Origin: DASUZD01 sp036377055
GTDB lineage: Bacteria; Actinomycetota; Thermoleophilia; Gaiellales; Gaiellaceae
NCBI GenBank assembly: GCA_036377055.1
Contig: DASUZD010000164.1
Location: forward strand, 1-5,666
Length of the DNA stretch: 5,666 nucleotides
Direction: 5' to 3'
The notes below the pieces were generated by a model that was given only the letters and a program-made list of their open reading frames with translations, was not told where the DNA came from and searched no databases. The position numbers were made by a program, and so were the translations under genes. Positions 1 to 5,157 of this stretch are shown here, piece by piece (within the stretch, counting starts at the first letter, position 1; the number at the start of each line of letters is the position of its first letter).

Positions 1-150
1 CTCGAGTACTTCCACGACCACGTCCGGATCGAGCGGATGCTCTTCGACGGCGCGCTCGAGCCTGAGGACGGCGAGCTCCGCCCGGACCGCTCACGGCCCG
101 GCCACGGCCTGGAGCTGAAGCGCGCCGACGCCGAGAGGTACGCGGCGTGA
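1..150 (+). CDS. Enolase-superfamily enzyme (mandelate racemase/muconate lactonizing type), C-terminal fragment
   Basis: The first 49 codons are open from base 1 and end at TGA 148-150. The gene starts before the window, so only the C-terminus is seen. The peptide begins LEYFHDHVRIERMLFDGA and ends in a PGHGLELKRADAERY-like tail. This resembles the C-terminal end of mandelate racemase/muconate lactonizing enzymes, where a 'DG...RPGLGLEL' segment closes the barrel domain onto the N-terminal capping domain. Members abstract a proton alpha to a carboxylate using Mg2+; many are sugar-acid dehydratases (known of the family). The barrel's catalytic Lys, His and metal ligands lie outside the window, so substrate and reaction cannot be assigned. 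The stop overlaps the next gene's start (GTGA), which suggests co-translation. The family call rests on a short tail recognised from memory, so it is probable and not certain. Confidence 0.72.
   Translation, partial: LEYFHDHVRIERMLFDGALEPEDGELRPDRSRPGHGLELKRADAERYAA
133..138 (+). promoter_or_regulatory. Ribosome binding site for the membrane protein gene
   Basis: GAGAGG lies 8 bases upstream of the GTG at 147, inside the last codons of the preceding gene. It is a fair match to an actinobacterial Shine-Dalgarno sequence at normal spacing, and it supports GTG 147 as the start. Confidence 0.55.
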
Positions 151-569
151 TCCGCGAGATCGTGCGCAACCTGCGCGACGGCCGCGCCCAGAAGCTGCTC
201 TCCGCGGCGACGGCGTTCAGCGCGCCGCCGCTCGCGCTCGAGATCTACCTCGAGCACTACAAGGCGTCCTTCGGAGACAAGTGGATGTGGACGCCGATCT
301 GGCTGACGCCGCCGCTGACCGCGGCCGGAATCGCAGGCGTCTTCTCGGCCCGCGCGGCGCGGACGGTCCTCCCGGCGGTCTCCGCGCTCTACTTCCTCGA
401 CGGGCTGGTCGGCGTCGTCACGCACGTGCGAGGCATCCGCGCCCGGCCGGGCGGCTTTCGCGAGGCGACGTACAACCTCGTCATGGGCCCGCCGCTCCTC
501 GCGCCCGGGTCGCTCTGCATGGTGGGCGCGTTCGGGATCGCGGCCGCCATCGTGAAGCGTGAGACCTGA
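147..569 (+). CDS. Small four-helix integral membrane protein, function unknown
   Basis: This 140-residue protein starts at GTG 147, overlapping the upstream stop in GTGA, with GAGAGG 8 bases before. I do not recognise a named family. Hydropathy by eye suggests four membrane segments at about residues 17-36, 48-67, 73-93 and 110-136, with basic ends (RNLRDGR at 7-13, KRET at the C-terminus). The first, second and fourth segments each carry a Pro-Pro-Leu kink (27-29, 55-57, 115-117). Acidic and histidine residues sit in or beside the helices: E32, E36, H37, D85, H93. There is no CxxCH haem motif and no signal peptide cleavage site. It lies directly upstream of, and overlaps, the dehydrogenase small subunit gene, so it may anchor that complex or pass its electrons to quinone; this is inference from position only. 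A transporter-like or purely structural role is equally open. Confidence 0.8.
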   Translation: MIREIVRNLRDGRAQKLLSAATAFSAPPLALEIYLEHYKASFGDKWMWTPIWLTPPLTAAGIAGVFSARAARTVLPAVSALYFLDGLVGVVTHVRGIRARPGGFREATYNLVMGPPLLAPGSLCMVGAFGIAAAIVKRET

Positions 570-1245
570 GCTACCGAGGCAGCGGCGCGGCAAGACGCCG
601 CAGATGATCGGCCGCTACCCCGACTACGACGTGCTCGAACAGGCGGAGCACTGGGACGAGGCGACGCGGAAGGTCGTCCTCGACCGCGTCCACAACGTGC
701 CGGAGTTCCGCTTCTTCGACGAGCGCGAGCGGGAGACCGTGAAGGCCTTCTGCGACACGATCACGGCGCAGGACCGCGAGCCGCGGATCCCCGTGGCGGC
801 GTACGTCGACGAGAAGCTCCACGAAGGCCCCCTCGACGGCTACCGCTTCTTCGACATGCCGGACGACCGCGAGGTCTGGCGGCTCGTCGTCCGCGGTCTC
901 GACGAGGAGGCGCGCGCGCTCGGCGCGCCCTCGTTCGCCGAGGCGGGCGAGCCGACGTGCGCCGAGATCTGCCACCGCTTCGCGCAGGCGAAGCTGCACG
1001 GCGGCGTGTGGAGCGCGCTGAACGTCAGCCGCGCCTGGTCGCTCGTGCTGCGCGACGCGTGCCAGGCCTTCTACTCACACCCGTGGGCGTGGAACGAGAT
1101 CGGCTTCGGCGGCCCGGCGTACCCGCGCGGGTACTCGCGCTTCGGCAGCCCGCACATCGACACGGCCGAGCGCGAGGAATGGGAAGGCGAGCAAGCGTTC
1201 GAGGTCGACCCCGTGCGCGACACGAAGGAGCGCGGCCTGGAGTGA
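559..1245 (+). CDS. Gluconate 2-dehydrogenase subunit 3-type small subunit
   Basis: This 228-residue protein resembles the gluconate 2-dehydrogenase subunit 3 family, the small partner of GMC flavoprotein dehydrogenases that stabilises the catalytic subunit. The clearest signature is at residues 171-192: FYSHPWAWNEIGFGGPAYPR followed by GY, close to the conserved 'YYSHP.AWNEIGFGGPAYPRGY' block. A middle block around REPRIPVAAYVDEKLHEG and DMPDDREVWRLVVRGLDEEA is also typical. Start: GTG 559 overlaps the previous gene by 11 bases; ATG 604 (residue 16) is an alternative. Neither has a convincing ribosome binding site. GTG is preferred because it couples to the upstream gene and keeps the LPRQRRGKTPQM lead that I think relatives share. 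Classical versions carry a Tat signal that exports the complex; here the basic lead is followed by no hydrophobic stretch, so the protein is probably cytoplasmic. The adjacent downstream gene encodes the GMC subunit, as expected. Confidence 0.88.
   Translation: MRPELPRQRRGKTPQMIGRYPDYDVLEQAEHWDEATRKVVLDRVHNVPEFRFFDERERETVKAFCDTITAQDREPRIPVAAYVDEKLHEGPLDGYRFFDMPDDREVWRLVVRGLDEEARALGAPSFAEAGEPTCAEICHRFAQAKLHGGVWSALNVSRAWSLVLRDACQAFYSHPWAWNEIGFGGPAYPRGYSRFGSPHIDTAEREEWEGEQAFEVDPVRDTKERGLE
1225..1230 (+). promoter_or_regulatory. Ribosome binding site for the GMC oxidoreductase gene
   Basis: AAGGAG, a strong Shine-Dalgarno match, ends 11 bases before GTG 1242. It bears on the start choice. The alternative ATG 1281 has AAGGG at 1266-1270 with 10 bases of spacing, so both starts have a usable site. 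Confidence 0.5.
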
Positions 1246-2894
1246 CGCTGACGACGCTCTTCCGCAAGGGCGCCTTCGCCATGCCGGAGGAGAACGACTC
1301 GCCGTGGCTCCTCGACCAGCACAGGCGCGGTCTCCAGAACCTCGACCGGATGCGCCGGTACCGCACGCAGGACGCGGTCGACCTCGTGGTGGTCGGCGCG
1401 GGCGCCGGCGGCGTCACGCTCGCGCAGCGGCTCGCGCGCGCGGGCTGGCGGGTCGTGATCCTCGAGAAGGGGCCGTTCTGGGACCCCGACCGCGACTGGG
1501 TCTCCGACGAGAAGGGCTCGGCGCACCTGTACTGGACGGACACGCGCGTGATCGGCGGCAACGATCCGATCGAGATGGGCAAGAACAACTCGGGGATCGG
1601 CGTCGGCGGCTCGATGACGCACTTCGCCGGCTACACGCCGCGCTTCCATCCGTCCGACTTCGAGGTGCGCACGCGCGACGGTGTCGGCGCCGACTGGCCG
1701 ATCTCCTACTGGGACCTGAAGCCGTACTTCGAGCGGGTCGAGCGCGAGCTGCCGGTGGCCGGCCAGGACTGGCCGTGGGGCGATCCGCACACCTACCCGC
1801 ACGCCGCCCATCCCGTGGCCGGGGCCGCCTCGGTCGCGTGGGAGGGCGCGCGCAGGTACGGGATCGAGATGCGTGTCGGGCCGGTCGCGATCACGAACGG
1901 CCGCTTCGGGAACCGGCCACACTGCATCTACCGCGGCTTCTGCCTCCAGGGCTGCAAGGTGAACGCGAAGGCGAGCCCGCTGATCACGCACCTCCCGGAC
2001 GCGATCGAGCACGGCGTCGAGGTGCGGGCGGACGCGCAGGCCGTTCGCGTCGAGGTCGACGACGCGACGGGCCGCTGCACGGGCGTGACGTACGTCACGG
2101 ACGGGCGCGAGGAGTTCCAGCCCGCGGACTGCGTCGCCGTCTGCGGCTACGCCATCGAGACGCCACGGCTTCTCCTCCACTCGACCAGCCGCCACTTCCC
2201 GAATGGGCTCGCGAACTCGAACGACCACGTCGGGCGCTACGTGATGGTGCAGGGCGCGACCCAGGTCGCAGCGCGGTTCCCGTTCGAGCTGCGGATGTAC
2301 AAGGCGCCGCCGCCCGAGGTCTCGTCCGAGCAGTTCTACGAGACCGACGAGTCGCGCGGCTTCGCGCGCGGCTTCTCGATCCAGACGATCGGGCCGCTGC
2401 CGATCGACTGGGCCCAGCACGTGACCGCGGAGGGCCACTGGGGCGAGGCGCTCCGCGTGTACATGCGCGACTACAACCACTGGAGTGTGCTCGGCGTCCT
2501 CTGCGAGCTGCTCCCGCAGGCCGAGAACCGCGTCACGCTCGCGAGCGAGGTGGACGCGAACGGCGTGCCCGTCGCGACCTTCAGCCACAGCCTCTGCGAG
2601 AACGACAAGGCGAACATCGCGTACGGGACGAAGGCCCTCGAGGAGATCTGGGACGGCGCGAGCGCGCAGGAGACGCTGAAGATCGACCGCTACGCCCACC
2701 TCGTCGGCGGCTGCCGGATGGGCTTAAGCCGGGAGGATTCCGTGATCGACTCGTCGCACCGGGCCTGGGACGTGCCGAACCTGCTGATCGCCGACGGCAG
2801 CGTCTTCCCGACGCAGGGCGCGGCGAACCCGGCGCTCGTGATCATGGCGCTCGCCGACCGGCTCGCTGATCTCCTGAAGCGGAAGCGGCTGTGA
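1242..2894 (+). CDS. GMC-type FAD oxidoreductase (glucose/gluconate/fructose dehydrogenase-like catalytic subunit), probably with a 3Fe-4S cluster
   Basis: This 550-residue flavoprotein should oxidise an alcohol group of a sugar, sugar acid or polyol and pass electrons to an acceptor other than oxygen. The N-terminal dinucleotide fold reads VVVGAGAGG (G52, G54, G57), with E75 of VVILEKG placed to bind the FAD ribose. Residues C228, C234 and C238 (CIYRGFCLQGC) have C-x5-C-x3-C spacing, matching the 3Fe-4S ligands known in Burkholderia FAD-glucose dehydrogenase. The C-terminal half has YAHLVGGCRMG with H486 and FPTQGAANPAL with N529. Their 43-residue spacing equals that of glucose oxidase H516/H559, with Asn at the second site as in pyranose oxidase and cellobiose dehydrogenase. 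Start: GTG 1242 (GTGA overlap, AAGGAG upstream; all 13 codons before ATG 1281 end in G or C). ATG 1281 would give 537 residues. No signal peptide or Tat motif is seen. A single TTA codon lies at 2724-2726. Substrate unknown. Confidence 0.93.
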   Translation: MTLTTLFRKGAFAMPEENDSPWLLDQHRRGLQNLDRMRRYRTQDAVDLVVVGAGAGGVTLAQRLARAGWRVVILEKGPFWDPDRDWVSDEKGSAHLYWTDTRVIGGNDPIEMGKNNSGIGVGGSMTHFAGYTPRFHPSDFEVRTRDGVGADWPISYWDLKPYFERVERELPVAGQDWPWGDPHTYPHAAHPVAGAASVAWEGARRYGIEMRVGPVAITNGRFGNRPHCIYRGFCLQGCKVNAKASPLITHLPDAIEHGVEVRADAQAVRVEVDDATGRCTGVTYVTDGREEFQPADCVAVCGYAIETPRLLLHSTSRHFPNGLANSNDHVGRYVMVQGATQVAARFPFELRMYKAPPPEVSSEQFYETDESRGFARGFSIQTIGPLPIDWAQHVTAEGHWGEALRVYMRDYNHWSVLGVLCELLPQAENRVTLASEVDANGVPVATFSHSLCENDKANIAYGTKALEEIWDGASAQETLKIDRYAHLVGGCRMGLSREDSVIDSSHRAWDVPNLLIADGSVFPTQGAANPALVIMALADRLADLLKRKRL

Positions 2895-3388
2895 GTTTTT
2901 CGAGCCCGCGCGACCTCTTTCTCGCGTCGCTCGCGCAGATGCTCTGGATCGAGCGAACGCTCGTCTTCGAGGTGCTGCCGGAGCTGCACCGCCAGGTGCA
3001 GAGCGAGTCGCTCGCCGCCGCGGTCGAGGAGCACCTCGCGCAGACGCGCGGGCACGTGACGCGGGTCGAGGTGGCGTTCCGCGCGCTCGGCGCCGAGCCG
3101 GTCTCTGCGCGAAGCGCGCCCGCCGCCGCCCTCGCGGACGAGCATCGCGAGGTGGCGGCGAAAATCGTGGAGCCACAGCTCGCGGACCTCTTCCACGCAG
3201 GCGCCGCGATCCGAACCGAGCACCTCGAGCTCGCAGCGTACGACCTCCTGCTCGAGCTAGCGCGAGCGCTCGACCGCGACGACGTCGCGGAGCCGCTCAC
3301 GCAGAACCGCGCGGAGGAGGCCGAGGCGCTGGCGCGAGTGGAGGCGCTGGCGGAGCAGCTTCGGCGGGAACTACCCGCCCCGCAGTAG
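2891..3388 (+). CDS. DUF892/YciF-type ferritin-like protein
   Basis: This 165-residue, almost wholly helical protein resembles the DUF892 (YciE/YciF) branch of the ferritin-like superfamily, which folds as a four-helix bundle around a di-metal site and is linked to stress responses (known of the family). Family-like stretches are DLFLASLAQMLWIERTL (residues 8-24), VEEHLAQTRGHVTRVE (45-60), RTEHLELAAYDLLLELARAL (108-127) and the closing helix LTQNRAEEAEALARVEALAE (136-155). Candidate metal ligands are E21, E47/H48, H55, E110/H111 and E113. Where relatives usually read 'HLEET', this protein has HLAQT, so one frequently acidic position is glutamine (from memory of the family). GTG 2891 overlaps the GMC stop in GTGA; only a weak ribosome binding site is seen, so translation may depend on coupling. 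The overlap with a flavoprotein dehydrogenase gene suggests shared expression. A redox or protective role for the enzyme is inference. Confidence 0.82.
   Translation: MSFSSPRDLFLASLAQMLWIERTLVFEVLPELHRQVQSESLAAAVEEHLAQTRGHVTRVEVAFRALGAEPVSARSAPAAALADEHREVAAKIVEPQLADLFHAGAAIRTEHLELAAYDLLLELARALDRDDVAEPLTQNRAEEAEALARVEALAEQLRRELPAPQ
3363..3379 (+). other. GC-rich hairpin at the end of the ferritin-like gene
   Basis: GGCGGG (3363-3368) and CCCGCC (3374-3379) form a perfect 6-bp stem with the loop AACTA. It lies in the last codons before TAG 3386-3388, just upstream of the only operon junction without an overlap. No U tract follows, so it is not a standard intrinsic terminator. It could affect RNA stability or access to the GTG at 3392, or be chance in GC-rich DNA. 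Confidence 0.35.
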
Positions 3389-3391
3389 GTT

Positions 3392-4177
3392 GTGGCAATC
3401 AACCAGGAATCGAAAGCCGAGGCGTTTCGCGAGCTCCACGCGGGCGAGCCGTTCGTGATCCCCAACCCGTGGGACGCCGGGTCCGCGCGGGTTCTCGCCG
3501 CGCTCGGGTTCAAGGCGCTCGCGACCACGAGCTCCGGCTTCGCTTTCAGCCTCGGCCGTCTCGACGGCGGCGCGACCCTCGACGACGTCGCCGCGCACGT
3601 CGCGAGCCTCGACGCGGCGACGGACCTGCCGCTCTCCGTCGATCTCGAGAACGGCTACGGGCCGGACCCGGCCGACTGCGCCGCCGCGGTCACTCGGGTC
3701 GCCGAGGCCGGCGCCGTCGGCGCCTCGATCGAGGACTACGACCCGAGCGGCCGTATCTACGAGCGCGCGCACGCGGTCGAGCGAGTCGCAGCCGCGGTGG
3801 AGGCCGCACACGGGCTCGGGTACCCCTTCATGCTGACCGCCCGCGCCGAGAACCACATCCGCGGCAACCCCGAGCTCGACGACACGATCGAGCGGCTCCA
3901 GGCGCTCGAGGCCTCGGGCGCCGACGTCCTCTACGCGCCGGGCCTGAAGACCGCCGACGAGATCCGCGCCGTCTGTGAAGCCGTGTCGAAGCCGGTGAAC
4001 GTCCTCGCGCGGCCGTCGCTGTCGTTCGCGGAGATCGTCGAGGCCGGCGCGCAGCGGGTCAGCGTCGGCGGAGCTCTCACCTGGACGGCGGTCGACGCCT
4101 TCGCCGCCGCGGCCACCGCGATTCGCGACCGCGGCGACTTCTCGCTCCTTCGCGCGGGCCGCGACTGGTTCGGCTGA
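3392..4177 (+). CDS. Isocitrate lyase/phosphoenolpyruvate mutase superfamily protein
   Basis: This 261-residue protein is a compact alpha/beta barrel of the isocitrate lyase/PEP mutase superfamily. Members make or break C-C or C-P bonds next to a pyruvate- or oxaloacetate-like enolate held on Mg2+. Visible signatures are VIPNPWDAGSARVLAALGF (22-40), TTSSGFAFSLG (45-55), the metal site VDLENGYG with D84 and E86, SIEDYDP with E114 and D115, and LTARAENH with R151. The D-x-E-N-G form replaces the D-x-D-T-G of 2-methylisocitrate lyase. The flexible loop after E114 has no K-[KR]-C-G-H catalytic cysteine, so a PrpB-type or isocitrate lyase function is unlikely; the true reaction is unknown. Start GTG 3392 follows the previous stop by 3 bases, without a clear ribosome binding site. 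It is in the same reading frame as the preceding gene, separated by TAG and one GTT codon. Its stop overlaps the next ATG by one base. Confidence 0.9.
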   Translation: MAINQESKAEAFRELHAGEPFVIPNPWDAGSARVLAALGFKALATTSSGFAFSLGRLDGGATLDDVAAHVASLDAATDLPLSVDLENGYGPDPADCAAAVTRVAEAGAVGASIEDYDPSGRIYERAHAVERVAAAVEAAHGLGYPFMLTARAENHIRGNPELDDTIERLQALEASGADVLYAPGLKTADEIRAVCEAVSKPVNVLARPSLSFAEIVEAGAQRVSVGGALTWTAVDAFAAAATAIRDRGDFSLLRAGRDWFG

Positions 4178-5157
4178 TGGCGCGCCTCTACGCAGCAACC
4201 GGCGACGCGATCGCGCGGCTCGACGAGGCCGACGGCGCCTGGACCGTGGACCTGGCGCTGCAAGGCTCGGGCGCACAGTGCCTCGCGGTCGATCCGCAAG
4301 ATGCGGACACGGTGTACGCGGGGCTCCGCGAGGGAGGCGTTCGCCGGACCCGCGACGGCGGCCGGACCTGGACCGACTGCGCGCTGCCCGAGCCGGGCGC
4401 GTACTCGCTGGCCGTGAGCGCGGCGGACGGCGCCGTCTACGCGGGCACCGAGCCGAGCCGCTTGTTCCGAAGCGACGACGGCGGCGAGACCTGGCGCGAG
4501 CTCGAGGCGCTGCTCGACCTGCCGTCCCGGCCGACATGGAGCTTTCCGCCGCGGCCGTGGACGTCGCACGTGCGCTGGATCGCCCCGAGCCCGCACGACG
4601 CGAACCTCTTGCTCGTCGGGATCGAGCTCGGCGGACTCATGCGCTCGAGCGACGGCGGCGAGAGCTGGCAGGACCACCGCCCCGGCGCGCAGCCCGACGT
4701 GCACTCGCTCGCGTGGCACCCGACCGTCGAGGCCCGCGCCTACGAGGCCGGAGGAGGCGGCGCCGCGTTCAGCGTCGACGACGGCGAGACGTGGCAGCCC
4801 GCCGACGAGGGGCGCGACCGCCACTACACGTGGTCGGTCGCCGTCGATCCGAACGACGCGGACCTGTGGTACGTCTCGGCGAGCACCGGCCCGTTCGCCG
4901 CACACGGGCGCGGCGACCCGCAAGCGGAGATCTACCGCCGGCGCGCGGGCGAGCCGTGGCGCGTGCTCGCCGGCGGACTTCCCGAGCCGCTCCCCGCGAT
5001 GGCGTACGCGCTCGTCGCCGCGGACGGCCGCCTCTTCGCCGGGCTCGCCGACGGGCAGCTCTGGGAGAGCGGCGACTCGGGCGACAGCTGGCGCGCGTGC
5101 GCGCTCCGAGGCGAGTCGCTCACGCGGCTCCACGCGCTCGCCTGGGCGCGCGTCTAA
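4177..5157 (+). CDS. BNR/Asp-box beta-propeller protein (sialidase/sortilin-like fold), probably cytoplasmic
   Basis: This 326-residue protein is a repeat beta-propeller. Five Asp boxes of the S/T-x-D-x-G-x-T/S-W type are visible: TRDGGRTW (58-65), SDDGGETW (99-106), SSDGGESW (157-164), SVDDGETW (199-206) and SGDSGDSW (298-305). A degenerate sixth lies around RRRAGEPW (254-261). Spacing of roughly 40-60 residues and strand segments such as CLAVDPQDADTVYAG and SVAVDPNDADLWYVS suggest six blades. A longer insert at 113-156, with PTWSFPPRPWTSHVRW and E150, carries extra aromatic and charged residues and is the best candidate binding surface. Asp boxes are structural and do not by themselves show glycosidase activity (known of the fold). 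There is no signal peptide, unusual for secreted sialidase-like proteins. ATG 4177 overlaps the upstream stop (TGATG), implying coupled translation. It may bind or process a carbohydrate-related ligand; that is inference. Confidence 0.87.
   Translation: MARLYAATGDAIARLDEADGAWTVDLALQGSGAQCLAVDPQDADTVYAGLREGGVRRTRDGGRTWTDCALPEPGAYSLAVSAADGAVYAGTEPSRLFRSDDGGETWRELEALLDLPSRPTWSFPPRPWTSHVRWIAPSPHDANLLLVGIELGGLMRSSDGGESWQDHRPGAQPDVHSLAWHPTVEARAYEAGGGGAAFSVDDGETWQPADEGRDRHYTWSVAVDPNDADLWYVSASTGPFAAHGRGDPQAEIYRRRAGEPWRVLAGGLPEPLPAMAYALVAADGRLFAGLADGQLWESGDSGDSWRACALRGESLTRLHALAWARV

Noticed and set aside
957..1241. Upstream extension of the GMC frame to an ATG at 957
   Set aside because: The extension would overlap the small subunit gene by almost 290 bases and encodes an Arg-rich shadow; the protein-like sequence begins at 1242.
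1071..2699. Long minus-strand open frame of 542 codons opposite the GMC gene
   Set aside because: Arg/Val/Asp-rich low-complexity product typical of the antisense of high-GC coding DNA. The + strand gene in the same place has clear FAD-binding and catalytic motifs.
1304..2869. 521-codon + strand open frame inside the GMC gene
   Set aside because: Arg/Ala/Gly-rich out-of-frame product with no recognisable domain; a shadow of the GMC gene.
2896..2900. T5 run as a terminator tail
   Set aside because: It is the start of the ferritin-like coding sequence (codons 2-4) and no stable stem lies directly before it.
3263..3272. CGAGCGCTCG palindrome and nearby short inverted repeats
   Set aside because: Short GC-rich palindromes are expected by chance at this composition, and this one is inside a helix-coding segment with no supporting context.
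3392..4177. Calling this gene prpB (2-methylisocitrate lyase) or isocitrate lyase
   Set aside because: The K-[KR]-C-G-H catalytic loop is absent and the metal motif is DLENG, not DxDTG.
3371..5133. Long minus-strand open frames (3371-4537 and 3931-5133) and the + strand frame 4278-5396
   Set aside because: Low-complexity Arg-rich shadows of the PEP-mutase-type and propeller genes, which have clear motifs in their own frames.
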